Source of the DNA: Paludibacteraceae bacterium
GTDB taxonomy: Bacteria > Bacteroidota > Bacteroidia > Bacteroidales > Paludibacteraceae
Direction: 5' to 3'
Assembly: GCA_905235225.1 (NCBI GenBank)
Contig: CAJOKE010000013.1
Span: forward strand, 1-41,403
Length of the DNA stretch: 41,403 nucleotides
Under the pieces are notes generated by a model. The model made no database searches and was not told where the DNA came from. It was given only the letters and a program-made list of their open reading frames with translations. A program made the translations under genes and the position numbers. Shown here in pieces: positions 8,348 to 16,409 of this stretch; position 1 is the first letter of the stretch, and each line of letters starts with the position of its first letter.

Positions 8348-8410
8348 AATTTTCCTTAAAGTTTACGTTCAACAGACTATATTTTGACTATACTATCTAA
8401 AATTAGCGTG

Positions 8411-8442
8411 CAAAATTACAGTTTTTTCTTGAAACATGCAAA
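8411..8442 (-). promoter_or_regulatory. Promoter of DUF2795-porPKLMN operon
   Basis: Minus strand: -33 TTTG (8439-8442) and -7 TAATTTTG (8411-8418), spacer 20. The 14-base -33 region TTTGCATGTTTCAA is identical to that of the susC promoter (30701-30714). The next similar promoter-free gap is before ftsX, so this one promoter may serve six genes. Confidence 0.8.
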
Positions 8443-8521
8443 CATTTTTTGCATTATTTTCATTTTTTTGTCATTTTAGTGCAACTTTGACTTTACAAAA
8501 AGCGAATTTGGTATTAAAAAA

Positions 8522-9040
8522 TCAATCTTTTTCCCAGAGTTCTTCCTGTGTATTTGTCCGTGTCATAATGAACCTTGCAAGCATGAAGAAGTAATCACTG
8601 AGCCGGTTAACGAATACGAGTTCGGTCTGCCAGTCGAGGTCAGTGTATTGGGAACGTGCAAGGAGCATATTCCTCTCCAGCCGGCGTGTGACGGTGCGGC
8701 AGAGGTGTGCGCGTGCAGCGGCTTCGTTACCGGCAGGCAGGACAAAGGCGCGCAGGGGCGGCACGACAGCCGCCATTTCGTCAATCCAAGCCTCGAGTTT
8801 TTCGTTTGCGGAAGGATTGAGGCGCATTTCTGCTCCGGCAAGGCACGCCCCCAAGTCAAACAGGCGGTTCTGAATCCACTTGAGTTGTTCGGTATCAGCC
8901 ACAACGCGGAGGTATCCGATGAGGCTGTTGAGTTCGTCCGATGTGCCATACGCCTCAATGCGTGCATCGGTTTTGGGGACCCGTTTTCCGTTTGCCAAGG
9001 ATGTTTGTCCTTTATCTCCTGTTTTAGTGTAAATATTCAT
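8522..9040 (-). CDS. PduO-type cob(I)alamin adenosyltransferase
   Basis: A 172-aa protein starting MNIYTKTGDKGQTSLANGKRV. The TxxGDxGxTSLxxGxR start, EAYGTSDELNSLIG, RTVTRRLER and FVNRLSDYFFMLAR are the conserved ATP- and corrinoid-binding motifs of PduO/MMAB adenosyltransferases. Reaction: transfers the 5'-deoxyadenosyl group of ATP to reduced cobalamin, giving coenzyme B12 for mutases such as methylmalonyl-CoA mutase. It is cytoplasmic and trimeric in the family. Its ATG overlaps the stop of the upstream methyltransferase gene (ATGA), so the two are translated from one message. I see no cobalamin riboswitch upstream. Confidence 0.95.
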   Translation of the reverse strand: MNIYTKTGDKGQTSLANGKRVPKTDARIEAYGTSDELNSLIGYLRVVADTEQLKWIQNRLFDLGACLAGAEMRLNPSANEKLEAWIDEMAAVVPPLRAFVLPAGNEAAARAHLCRTVTRRLERNMLLARSQYTDLDWQTELVFVNRLSDYFFMLARFIMTRTNTQEELWEKD

Positions 9041-9846
9041 ATGCGGAGTATGTAATGTTTTTTCAAGTAATGGGGTTCAAAAAAGAGCAGTCCGAAGTGG
9101 TAGAAATCCATAGTAGTGGTTACTTCGCGCCGATTTTTGAGGGTATTCCATGCGCGTTCCATTTCGGGGTTATGGTGAATGTCGTCCAAGATAAAGACGG
9201 ACTTGGGTTCGACGAATTTTACCAACTCGTCGAAGTAATTGACGGTAGGCTCGTAGCGGTGGTTGGCATCGATATAAGCGACATCGATTATCGCATGTTC
9301 CATCGCGCGCGTGTGTGAATATAAGGTATCGTCAATATTTCCGAGGACGACGCGGATGTTACGGATTCCCAGTTTTTTCCAGTTGAGTTGAGCCATATCA
9401 ACCAGTTCGGGGCTACCCTCGAATGTAGTGACGCGATTTCGGCTGTTAGGTGAAGCCAAATAGGCGGTAGTAATGCCGAGGTTCGTCCCCAGTTCGATGA
9501 TATTGAGGGGTGAACCCTTTTCGTGGGAAAGGAAATTAACCAATCTGAAGAATATGCGTGCGTTTGCGGGAGTTTGGAGCGAAGTCTTGGCAATATGAGA
9601 GACGAGCCGCTGCTGTGTGGAGCCGTTTCCGCCGGAGCCGTAATCAAGCACATTGAGGAGTTTGGGTGCGCGAAGCATAGCGGCGCGTCGGTTTTCGATT
9701 TCCGCCCAGCAGTAATAGCGGTTGTCGTCACTTATCACATACCTGACGAGATGAAAGAGGTAAGGTGAATGAATCCCCTCTCCGCCGGTATTCCACGAGG
9801 TAAATTGGTGTCGCAGCCAAGTTCCTATGCGATAGCAAGCATTCAT
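9037..9846 (-). CDS. Class I SAM-dependent methyltransferase
   Basis: A 269-aa protein with a Rossmann-type SAM-binding core. Motif I is IIELGTNLGITTAYLA (about residue 116), followed by an acidic residue in VTTFEGSPELV, and AYIDANHRYEPTVNYFDEL in place of motif IV. IDANHRYE resembles the DxxHxYE of small O-methyltransferase and cephalosporin-hydroxylase-like families. The first 100 residues carry a Bacteroidota-type helical extension (GEGIHSPYLFHLVRYVI). Substrate unknown. It shares an operon with the cobalamin adenosyltransferase (ATGA overlap), but no functional link is known to me. A clear promoter lies at 9863-9894, only 17 bases ahead of the start codon, so the leader is very short. Confidence 0.88.
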   Translation of the reverse strand: MNACYRIGTWLRHQFTSWNTGGEGIHSPYLFHLVRYVISDDNRYYCWAEIENRRAAMLRAPKLLNVLDYGSGGNGSTQQRLVSHIAKTSLQTPANARIFFRLVNFLSHEKGSPLNIIELGTNLGITTAYLASPNSRNRVTTFEGSPELVDMAQLNWKKLGIRNIRVVLGNIDDTLYSHTRAMEHAIIDVAYIDANHRYEPTVNYFDELVKFVEPKSVFILDDIHHNPEMERAWNTLKNRREVTTTMDFYHFGLLFFEPHYLKKHYILRI

Positions 9847-9862
9847 TTTTCAAAAAAACGCA

Positions 9863-9894
9863 CAAAAGTACACTTTTTTTGTGACATCTGCAAA
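9863..9894 (-). promoter_or_regulatory. Promoter of methyltransferase-adenosyltransferase pair
   Basis: Minus strand: -33 TTTG (9891-9894), -7 TACTTTTG (9863-9870), spacer 20. The extended -33 reads TTTGCAGATGTCA. Confidence 0.8.
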
Positions 9895-9895
9895 T

Positions 9896-9922
9896 AAAAA
9901 AGCGCATCAGGGGCGTTTTTTT
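9896..9922. other. Inverted repeat with A/T flanks
   Basis: AAAAAAGCGC (9896-9905) can pair with GCGTTTTTTT (9913-9922) with one wobble and a 7-base loop. It has the shape of a bidirectional terminator, but no convergent gene ends here. It may be a remnant or may shield the promoter beside it. Confidence 0.35.
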
Positions 9923-10054
9923 GCGGCAATCATTTGTTTTAGAGCCGAGAAGGATAAGCCTGAAACATGTATTGTGCGCCGAATGTGTATATGAAAACAG
10001 GAGTATTCGTAAAGTATTCGAAAAGTATTCGCAGGTTATTTATCCGTTACTTGT

Positions 10055-10142
10055 GACCTGTGGGTGAGCTTTGGTGGACTTATGCTTGACTTATGGTCCA
10101 CCTTTGGGCGACCTTTGGGCGACCTTTGGGCGACCTTTGGGA
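10055..10142. repeat. Tandem array, 8 units of 11 bp (consensus GACCTTTGGGC)
   Basis: Units start at 10055, 10066, 10077, 10088, 10099, 10110, 10121 and 10132. The right half is perfect (GACCTTTGGGC) and units decay leftward (GACTTATGGTC, GACTTATGCTT, GAGCTTTGGTG, GACCTGTGGGT). The period of 11 is not a multiple of three, so it is not coding. Confidence 0.95.
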
Positions 10143-10180
10143 AGAAGTCGGAAAGAGAGGGGGTGTTTTGGATAAAAAAG

Positions 10181-10262
10181 TGACGGGATAGTGATTATTT
10201 TTCGGGATGACGGGATGGTGATTATTTTTCGTACTGACGTACTGACGGGATGACGTACTGAT
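10181..10262. repeat. 27-bp duplication followed by 8-bp tandem repeats
   Basis: The 27-base unit starting TGACGGGATAGTGATT occurs at 10181 and again at 10208 with few differences. It is followed by four 8-base units at 10231-10262 (GTACTGAC, GTACTGAC, GGGATGAC, GTACTGAT). A further G-rich 8-base periodicity (TGGAGGTT) follows at about 10297-10325. Confidence 0.85.
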
Positions 10263-10377
10263 TTTCGGGATGGCAGGAGGACGGGAGGATGAAGTTTGGA
10301 GGGTTGGAGGTTTGGAGGTTGAGAGTTTGGGTAAAAAAGGAGAAAAAGAGTGTAAAAACGAGGAAAGGGTGATTTTA

Positions 10378-10409
10378 TTTGCATATGTCAAAATAAAGTT
10401 GTACTTTTG
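10378..10409 (+). promoter_or_regulatory. Promoter of the SpmAB-to-U32 operon
   Basis: Plus strand: -33 TTTG (10378-10381), -7 TACTTTTG (10402-10409), spacer 20. The extended -33 reads TTTGCATATGTCAA. Transcription would start about 75 bases before the first ATG at 10491. Confidence 0.8.
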
Positions 10410-10433
10410 CGGCATGAATTGGAGTGAAAAGTA

Positions 10434-10469
10434 GCCCCCAGCCCCAGAAGGGGAGTTTGGAGAGGGGAA
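10434..10469. repeat. C/G-rich imperfect hairpin element in leader
   Basis: The leader contains CCCCAGAAGGGG (a short palindrome) within a stretch beginning AGCCCCCAGCC and ending GAGAGGGG that can fold on itself. Similar C-run/G-run elements are often dispersed in Bacteroidota intergenic regions. It lies between the promoter and the first gene, so it would be in the 5' leader RNA. Confidence 0.4.
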
Positions 10470-10490
10470 AGATGAAAGTTAAAAGTTGAT

Positions 10491-11723
10491 ATGGTATTAA
10501 ATTACATTTGGATAGGATTGATACTGATAGCAGTATTGGTTGGTATTGTTCAGTTTTTTGCATTCGGGCAGTCTGATATTTTCACGGAGATACTGAATTC
10601 GACGTTCAGTTCGGCAAAGTCGGGTTTTGAGATCAGTATCGGTCTGACCGGGGTATTGTCCTTATGGATGGGCATCATGAAGATTGGCGAGTACGGCGGA
10701 GTGATCGGTCGTTTTTCGCGTATAGTGAGTCCATTTTTCACGCGCATATTTCCGGAGTTGCCGAAGGGTCATCCGGCGTTCGGTTCGATGCTGATGAATC
10801 TGTCGGCGACGATGTTGGGTATAGACAATGCGGCAACACCGTTGGGTTTGCAGGCGATGCGTGAGATGCAGGAATCGAACAAGGACAAGAGCAAGGCGTC
10901 GAATTCGATGATTATGTTCCTCGTGTTAGTAACGAGCGGTCTGACGTTGGTGCCGGTGTCGATTATGACATACCGTGCGCAGTTGGGAGCCGCCAATCCT
11001 GCGGATGTGTTTCTACCGATACTGTTAGCGACGTATTTTGCGGCGATGGCGGGCTTTCTGTCCGTAGCGATTGCCCAACGTATCAGGCTGTGGGACAAGG
11101 TGATATTGGGAACGATAGGCGGTTTGACGGTATTTGTAGGATTGGTTATTTGGGCAGCGATGTCTTTCCCGCAAGAGACGGTAAGCAAGTGGTCGGGAAT
11201 ATTAGCGGCGGTGCTGCTGTTAGGCGTGATCGTATGGTTTGTGGTAGCGGGAATGGTGAAGAAGATCAATGTGTATGACAGTTTCATTGAGGGAGCGAAA
11301 GACGGCTTCAAGACGGCGATAGGGATCATTCCGTATCTGATAGCGATATTAGTAGCAGTGGGTATGTTCCGTGCGAGCGGTGCGATGGACCTATTAGTTC
11401 GCGGTTTAGCGTTATGTTTCGGTGCAATAGGTTTGAACACGGACTTTGTTCCGGCATTGCCGACAGCGTTCATGCGTCCGTTAAGCGGCAGCGGTGCGCG
11501 CGGTCTGATGGTTGACGCGATGATGCAATACGGTGCCGATTCGTTTGTAGGGAGGTTAGTGAGCATAGTCCAAGGTTCGACCGACACGACCTTTTATATC
11601 CTTGCGGTATATTTCGGGAGTGTTAATATCAAGGACACACGCTATGCGGTAGTATGCGGTTTGATAGCAGACTTTTTCGGCATAGTGGCAGCGATTGCGT
11701 TGGGGTATATATTCTTTCACTAA
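10491..11723 (+). CDS. SpmA/SpmB-type fused nucleoside-recognition membrane protein
   Basis: A 410-aa polytopic membrane protein. The N-terminal half has the SpmA pattern (LWMGIMKIGEYGGVIGRFS, then NLSATMLGIDNAATPLGL). The C-terminal half has the SpmB pattern (IPYLIAILVAVGMFRASGAM, PLSGSGARGLMVD, IVQGSTDTTFYILAVYFG). Bacteroidota often carry this natural fusion of the two Gate-domain (nucleoside-recognition) proteins named after spore maturation genes of Bacillus. No sporulation is implied here, and the transported or sensed substrate is unknown. It is the first gene of a long plus-strand operon. The ATG at 10491 gives a membrane helix at once, and no better start is seen upstream in frame. 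Confidence 0.92.
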   Translation: MVLNYIWIGLILIAVLVGIVQFFAFGQSDIFTEILNSTFSSAKSGFEISIGLTGVLSLWMGIMKIGEYGGVIGRFSRIVSPFFTRIFPELPKGHPAFGSMLMNLSATMLGIDNAATPLGLQAMREMQESNKDKSKASNSMIMFLVLVTSGLTLVPVSIMTYRAQLGAANPADVFLPILLATYFAAMAGFLSVAIAQRIRLWDKVILGTIGGLTVFVGLVIWAAMSFPQETVSKWSGILAAVLLLGVIVWFVVAGMVKKINVYDSFIEGAKDGFKTAIGIIPYLIAILVAVGMFRASGAMDLLVRGLALCFGAIGLNTDFVPALPTAFMRPLSGSGARGLMVDAMMQYGADSFVGRLVSIVQGSTDTTFYILAVYFGSVNIKDTRYAVVCGLIADFFGIVAAIALGYIFFH

Positions 11724-11742
11724 GCAATAAAGAGAACAAGAT

Positions 11743-12630
11743 ATGAAAAACATCGCATTTATCATCAATCCGATATCGGGAACACAGCAGAACGCGAAGC
11801 GTAAGCTGCCGAAACTGATAGAGAAGGAGTTGGACAGGAGCCAATGGTTGCCGAACATTGTCTATACAGAGTATGCGGGTCATGCGACGGAGTTGTCGCG
11901 TCAGTTTGCGGTGATGGGTTTTGACGCAGTGGCGGCAGTGGGTGGCGACGGAACGGTGAACGAGGTTGCTCAGGGTTTGCGTGACAGCGAAACGGCATTG
12001 GCTATTATCCCGATGGGAAGCGGCAACGGTTTTGCGCGGCATCTTCACATCCCGATGCAGCCTTTGAAGGCACTAAAGTTACTGAACCATAGCGAGGTCA
12101 TCCGTTGTGACTACGGTCTGGCGAACGAGAGGTTGTTTGTGACGACCTGCGGCACGGGTTTTGATGCGGAGATAGCATATCAGTTTGCGACAGCAGGGAA
12201 ACGGGGTTTGAAGACGTATATAGAAAAGATTGTAAAAGACCTGTTCTCGTATAAATCCCAGATGTACCGTATCACGGGTAAGGATATAGATATTTCGCAC
12301 AAGGCGTTTTTGGTCACCTTTGCAAATGCGGCTCAATGGGGAAATGACGCTTATATAGCACCGAAAGCGAGTGTACAGGACGGGATGATGGATATATGTC
12401 TGATGAGTTCGTCGGCGTTATTAGGCGCGCCCGGTCTGGCACTGCGTTTATTTACGAAGAACATAGACAACAGTCTGTTCATGGACACGATCAAAGCCAA
12501 GGATGTCATGCTGTACCGCGAAGGGGAAACTCCGTTCCATATTGACGGTGACCCGGTGAAGATGCCGAAAGACATACATATACAAATTATAGCCGACGGG
12601 CTGAAAGTGCTTGTCGAGAAACGATTTTAG
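11743..12630 (+). CDS. Diacylglycerol/lipid kinase family protein (YegS/DgkB type)
   Basis: A 295-aa soluble protein starting KNIAFIINPISGT, with VAAVGGDGTVNEVAQGL (the catalytic GGDGT loop), IPMGSGNGFARHL, TCGTGFDAEIAY and near the end PFHIDGDPV. This is the complete motif set of the DAGK catalytic domain in YegS/DgkB/BmrU-like enzymes. Expected reaction: ATP-dependent phosphorylation of diacylglycerol or a related lipid at the inner membrane surface, recycling it to phosphatidic acid. The true lipid substrate cannot be told from sequence. It follows the SpmAB gene by 19 bases and precedes dut by 3 bases. Confidence 0.93.
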   Translation: MKNIAFIINPISGTQQNAKRKLPKLIEKELDRSQWLPNIVYTEYAGHATELSRQFAVMGFDAVAAVGGDGTVNEVAQGLRDSETALAIIPMGSGNGFARHLHIPMQPLKALKLLNHSEVIRCDYGLANERLFVTTCGTGFDAEIAYQFATAGKRGLKTYIEKIVKDLFSYKSQMYRITGKDIDISHKAFLVTFANAAQWGNDAYIAPKASVQDGMMDICLMSSSALLGAPGLALRLFTKNIDNSLFMDTIKAKDVMLYREGETPFHIDGDPVKMPKDIHIQIIADGLKVLVEKRF

Positions 12631-12633
12631 TCT

Positions 12634-13068
12634 ATGAAGATACACATAATCAACAAGAGCAATAATGCGTTGCCAAAGTATGAGAGTTTACAGGCAGCGG
12701 GGATGGATATCCGTTGCAACATAAGCGAAGCGGTCACCTTGCAGCCATTAGAACGGAGACTGATTCCGACGGGGCTGTATATATCTCTGCCGGTTGGTTA
12801 TGAAGCGCAGATCCGTCCTCGCAGCGGTTTGGCTTTGAAACGGGGTCTGACGGTGCTGAACACGCCGGGAACGATTGATTCGGATTACCGCGGCGAGATA
12901 GGTGTCATACTGATCAACCTGTCCGGCGAGGCACAGACGATAACGCCCGGTGAGCGGATATGCCAGATGGTAATCGCCCGCCACGAACAGCCGGAATTAG
13001 TAGAAGTGGAAGTATTGGACGAGACGGCGCGCGGAGAAGGCGGTTTCGGACACAGTGGCAGTAATTGA
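12634..13068 (+). CDS. dut: dUTP diphosphatase
   Basis: A 144-aa trimeric-type dUTPase with all five motifs in order: [31 protein letters not shown] (with the catalytic Asp), ERICQMVI and the C-terminal arm [10 protein letters not shown]. Reaction: dUTP to dUMP and pyrophosphate, which prevents uracil entering DNA and supplies dTMP synthesis. It starts 3 bases after the lipid kinase stop. Its TGA overlaps a TTG that is the likely start of the next gene. Full family length, no oddities. Confidence 0.97.
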   Translation: MKIHIINKSNNALPKYESLQAAGMDIRCNISEAVTLQPLERRLIPTGLYISLPVGYEAQIRPRSGLALKRGLTVLNTPGTIDSDYRGEIGVILINLSGEAQTITPGERICQMVIARHEQPELVEVEVLDETARGEGGFGHSGSN

Positions 13069-14213
13069 GTCATATCAAAGCGTTGAGAAGAGTATTACAC
13101 ATATTATGCGGCCTGATGATGATTTCCGGCGGTATGTCGGCGAAGAAATCGCAGCCAAGCATGTCGCAAGAACAGGAGGAACAGTTCCTGTATTACTTTT
13201 ATGCGGCACGGCACGCCATCAACAGTCAAGATTACAGCAAGGCACTTATTTTGTTAGACTTCTGCGAACAGTTGAATCCGCAAGACGGTTTGACGAAGGA
13301 TAATTTGGGCGTCATATACAGTGCGTTAGGAAAGAACAAAGAGGCATTGGCGTTGTTTGAAGAAGCGTACCGTTTAGCCCCCGAGGATTGTTGGGAACAC
13401 TATGTGGAGACGCTGATGCGAACGGAAGAGCCGTCCAATACGAAGAAAGCGCGTAAGGCGGTGGAGCAAGTGTCCAAGCTGAAGCCCAAGGATGCAGATG
13501 TGGCGGATTATCTGATGCAGATATACATGCATGAGAAGCAATGGAAGAAAGCGTTGTCGATGCAGGACAAGGTTGACAAGCTAACCGGGTATAACGGCAA
13601 CAGTGCTGTCAACCGCTACCGCATATACGTTCAAATGGGAAAAGCCAAAGAAGCCGTGGCGGAAATAGACCGATACCTGGAGCAAGATCCGGACAACTTG
13701 TACTTCATACTATTCCGGGCGGACATCTATATCAGTGCGGAGCGATTTGAGGAAGCGTTTGAACTAAGCAAGCGGATTGCGGCGCAACTTCCGTTGGACG
13801 AACAAGGTTTCGGAATGCTGAAACGGAGCCAATACTGCACTTATTATGTCAGTTTAATCAAGGCGTTTGAGGGAGATTCATTGCAAGCCGCGGGAGAGAT
13901 CGAGCGTTCATTTGAGGCCTATGAGATGTCGCTGTATTTAGTGCCGCAGAACAGTTATGTTCTCAATAATTACGCCTATAACTTAGCCATCCACGGCGGA
14001 GATATCAAGCGTGCAGAGGTGATGAGTGCCATGACGATCAAAGAAGAGCCGGATAATCCGACCTATTTGGATACATACGGTTGGATACTGCATTTGCAAG
14101 GTCAAGATACGCTGGCACTATTCTATCTTCGCAAAGCGTTGGAGAATGTGAAAGACGAGGCGAGCAAACAGGAGATTACAGGACACATCAAAGCGATAGA
14201 GGCAGGCAGATGA
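13065..14213 (+). CDS. Secreted or membrane-anchored TPR protein
   Basis: A 382-aa protein with a hydrophobic N-terminus ([16 protein letters not shown]) like a signal peptide or anchor, then tetratricopeptide repeats. Repeat-like helices with A/L/G/Y spacing are visible throughout, e.g. [21 protein letters not shown] and [22 protein letters not shown]. The chosen start is the TTG overlapping the dut stop (TTGA). A second TTG at 13083 would keep the signal peptide too, whereas the first ATG (13116) would cut it. Location is probably the periplasm. TPR proteins hold other proteins together, and the neighbours are a DUF4292 lipoprotein and an EnvC-like protein, a gene order common in Bacteroidales, suggesting an envelope role. 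Confidence 0.85.
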   Translation: MSHIKALRRVLHILCGLMMISGGMSAKKSQPSMSQEQEEQFLYYFYAARHAINSQDYSKALILLDFCEQLNPQDGLTKDNLGVIYSALGKNKEALALFEEAYRLAPEDCWEHYVETLMRTEEPSNTKKARKAVEQVSKLKPKDADVADYLMQIYMHEKQWKKALSMQDKVDKLTGYNGNSAVNRYRIYVQMGKAKEAVAEIDRYLEQDPDNLYFILFRADIYISAERFEEAFELSKRIAAQLPLDEQGFGMLKRSQYCTYYVSLIKAFEGDSLQAAGEIERSFEAYEMSLYLVPQNSYVLNNYAYNLAIHGGDIKRAEVMSAMTIKEEPDNPTYLDTYGWILHLQGQDTLALFYLRKALENVKDEASKQEITGHIKAIEAGR

Positions 14214-14758
14214 GAAGGTTGATTATCGGAATAACGGTATGTGCAGTGTTGGTGCTAAGCGGTTGCGGCGCACAAAAACGCCTTGCGGGCGGCAAGGAAG
14301 CAGCCCGGACATGGCATACGGCACAAGTGACCAACACGATGCTGACTATGGAGTTGGACCAACAGACCTATAATGTGCTATGCCAAATGCAGACAGTGAG
14401 GGACTCCATGTCCGTCATATCTGTGATGCCGGTGATGAATATAGAACTACTACGCATAGAGGTGACGCCCGACAGTGCGGTCATCATAGACAAAGCCAAC
14501 CGCCGCTATATGAAATTGGCACTGAGCCAAGCGAAAGGGGCAGTGTTTCCCGCACTGAAATGGGCAGATATACAGTCCTTTGCAGCGGGTGAATGCGTGC
14601 AGCCGAATGAGCCGGTGAGTCTCGGTTACAGTTACCAAGGACATACTATCCGACTGAGTGCGAGCTATGGCACAGTGACCTATGACGGTGCAGTCAATGT
14701 AAAACACCAACGGCTTGACCGATATCAGGCAGTTGATTTTAATACACTAATGCGATGA
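14210..14758 (+). CDS. DUF4292 outer-membrane lipoprotein
   Basis: A 182-aa lipoprotein: signal [20 protein letters not shown] with the lipobox LSGC, then a beta-rich body (QMQTVRDSMSVISVMPVMNIELLRIEVTPDS and IIDKANRRYMK are typical DUF4292 segments). The fold pattern is reminiscent of LolB-like half-barrels, which is inference. Function unknown. The ATG at 14210 overlaps the TPR stop (ATGA), and its own TGA overlaps the ATG of the EnvC-like gene, so three genes are translationally coupled. Longer upstream in-frame sequence is a shadow of the TPR gene and was discarded because the lipoprotein signal starts exactly here. Confidence 0.88.
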   Translation: MRRLIIGITVCAVLVLSGCGAQKRLAGGKEAARTWHTAQVTNTMLTMELDQQTYNVLCQMQTVRDSMSVISVMPVMNIELLRIEVTPDSAVIIDKANRRYMKLALSQAKGAVFPALKWADIQSFAAGECVQPNEPVSLGYSYQGHTIRLSASYGTVTYDGAVNVKHQRLDRYQAVDFNTLMR

Positions 14759-15924
14759 GACGATTGCTGACATATATACTTCTACTCTGCGCGGTGACAT
14801 TAGCCGCGGACAATGTCAAGACCCTTCAAAAACAGCAACGGGAACTGAAACAGCAGATCGAGCAAACGAACAAGATGCTACAGCAGACCAAGAAGAGCGA
14901 GTCTGCGACAGTGAACAAGTTACAGTTGCTCAACCAGAACATCGCCACGCAGAAGAAACTGATATCGAGCCTTGACAGGGAGATATCCACATTGGATAAC
15001 GAGATGGCAGGTTTGAGCAAGCAGCGTGACACATTAGAGCGCGATTTGGCGGCACTGAAGGCTGATTATGCAAGGATGGTACGCGAGTCCCATTATGCGC
15101 AACTGCAACAGTCTCCCTTATTGTTTCTGCTATCATCAGAGAGTTTTAACCAGTTAGTGCGCCGCATGCGGTACATGCAACAATTCGCCCGTTACCGTCG
15201 CCAGCAAACCGCCCGGATTGAGGGAGTGAAGAGCGAGATAGAGCAACAAAACAACCGGCTGATGGAGCATAAACAGGACAAACAAAAAGCCCTGAAGACG
15301 CAGAAACGCGAACAAGAGACGCTGGCACGCGACGAGCGGAAACAGCAGCAAATGCTAAAGGATCTAAAGAAGAAAGAGAAGAGTTTAGTCGCGCAATTAA
15401 AGAAACAGCAAAAGAAAGTTGACGAACTGAACAAGAAAATCAGCGAAACCATAGAGAAACAGGCTCAAGCGCAATCGAAGACAGCTCTGACGAAAGAGCA
15501 GCAATTAGTGGCAGGCGGTTTCGAGCAGAACAAAGGCAAACTGCCCTGGCCGATAGAGAAAGGTTTCATCTCCGGCACATTCGGCAAGCACCAACACCCT
15601 ATATATAAGGATGTAACGATAGACAACAAGGGAATCTACCTACAGACGACCGCCGGTGCCGCCGCGCGCGCCGTGTATGAAGGCGATGTAACATCGTGCT
15701 TCCTGTCCAGCGGCACGTACACCATCATTGTACAGCATGGCAATTACAGGACGGTATATTCGGGATTGAGCAGGCTGAACGTCAAACAAGGCGACAAGGT
15801 AAGCGCGAAGCAGAAAATAGGAACGATTTATTCGGACCCGGAAGAAGACAACAAGACGGAGCTGTTCTTCCAGATATGGAAAGACTTCAAAAAACTGGAC
15901 CCGAGTCCATGGTTAGCAAATTGA
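14755..15924 (+). CDS. envC: EnvC-like murein hydrolase activator (degenerate LytM)
   Basis: A 389-aa secreted protein: signal peptide (LLTYILLLCAVTLAAD), two long coiled-coil segments (about residues 20-120 and 150-245), then a C-terminal LytM/M23 domain (about 260-389) starting KLPWPIEKGFISGTFG. The M23 zinc ligands are missing: the HxGxD site reads DNKGIYL, the Y-x-H site reads VYSGL, and the last HxH region reads ELFFQIW. This is the EnvC state, where the domain activates amidases and does not cut peptidoglycan. Family knowledge: EnvC is controlled by FtsEX, and an ftsX gene lies at 1340-2209 in this window. It is coupled to the DUF4292 gene by a 4-base overlap. Confidence 0.92.
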   Translation: MRRLLTYILLLCAVTLAADNVKTLQKQQRELKQQIEQTNKMLQQTKKSESATVNKLQLLNQNIATQKKLISSLDREISTLDNEMAGLSKQRDTLERDLAALKADYARMVRESHYAQLQQSPLLFLLSSESFNQLVRRMRYMQQFARYRRQQTARIEGVKSEIEQQNNRLMEHKQDKQKALKTQKREQETLARDERKQQQMLKDLKKKEKSLVAQLKKQQKKVDELNKKISETIEKQAQAQSKTALTKEQQLVAGGFEQNKGKLPWPIEKGFISGTFGKHQHPIYKDVTIDNKGIYLQTTAGAAARAVYEGDVTSCFLSSGTYTIIVQHGNYRTVYSGLSRLNVKQGDKVSAKQKIGTIYSDPEEDNKTELFFQIWKDFKKLDPSPWLAN

Positions 15925-15932
15925 AAATAAAG

Positions 15933-16403
15933 ATGAATATGAAGAAATACATACTGATTATTCTGCCGTGCCTGATGCTCATGGCAGGATGCAAGAAAGA
16001 CGACTGGATGGATTGGAAAGCGCAGAACCAGTTATGGCTGGAGCATAACAAGACCCAACCCGGGGTACAAGTGTCTCCGACCGGATTACAGTACCGCATT
16101 ATAGCAGACCCCAATCCGAGTGATGCACGCCCGTCGGCAGACAGCCGGGTGTATTGCGATTACACAGGCCGGCTGATAAACGGCGTACAATTTGACGGGG
16201 GGACATCGGTGTTCAGTGTCGGAAATCTGGTTGAGGGATTTGCAGAGGGACTGAAGAAAATACACTGTCACGGAGATATTGAGTTATATATCCCTTATGA
16301 TCTCGGTTATGATGACGAGGAACAAGGAACGGAAGGAACGGCGTCTTATATTCCGCCCTACTCGACCCTGATATTTACCGTTCATCTTCGTGCGTTACAA
16401 TAG
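15933..16403 (+). CDS. FKBP-type peptidyl-prolyl isomerase lipoprotein
   Basis: A 156-aa lipoprotein, MNMKKYILIILPCLMLMAGC with lipobox MAGC. After a helical spacer comes one FKBP domain: GLQYRIIADP, RVYCDYTGRLINGVQFD (the YxGxLxxGxxFD motif), LVEGFAEGLKKI, DIELYIPYDLGY, YIPPYSTLIFTVHL. Role: proline isomerase or chaperone in the periplasm, anchored in a membrane. The IPP(Y)STL active-site segment is intact. The start at 15933 is 8 bases after the EnvC stop, and ATG 15939 is equally possible. The longer upstream frame is a shadow of envC. Confidence 0.92.
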   Translation: MNMKKYILIILPCLMLMAGCKKDDWMDWKAQNQLWLEHNKTQPGVQVSPTGLQYRIIADPNPSDARPSADSRVYCDYTGRLINGVQFDGGTSVFSVGNLVEGFAEGLKKIHCHGDIELYIPYDLGYDDEEQGTEGTASYIPPYSTLIFTVHLRALQ

Positions 16404-16409
16404 AAAGTC

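Larger units (their letters stand above)
9847..10490. other. Repeat-rich intergenic region, no gene seen
   Basis: This 644-base gap between divergent operons has no credible coding frame. The long minus-strand frames in it are made of Ser/Pro/Leu low complexity caused by the repeats. It contains, in order, a promoter for the left operon, GTATTCG repeated at 11-base spacing (10003, 10014, 10025), an eight-unit 11-bp array, a 27-bp duplication, 8-bp repeats, a G-rich tract, and the promoter of the right operon. Confidence 0.8.

Noticed and set aside
8348..8520. Possible cobalamin riboswitch near the adenosyltransferase gene
   Set aside because: The gene sits second in its operon, its leader is very short, and no B12-box-like sequence was seen upstream of 9846.
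10080..10415. Long minus-strand frame (111 aa) rich in Ser, Pro and Leu over the repeat region
   Set aside because: It arises from tandem repeats of periods 11, 27 and 8. There is no start context or family, and the second overlapping frame shows the same artefact.
10414..10434. Tiny frame MNWSEK right after the promoter, a possible leader peptide
   Set aside because: Only six codons, at the predicted transcription start, with no regulatory structure tied to it.
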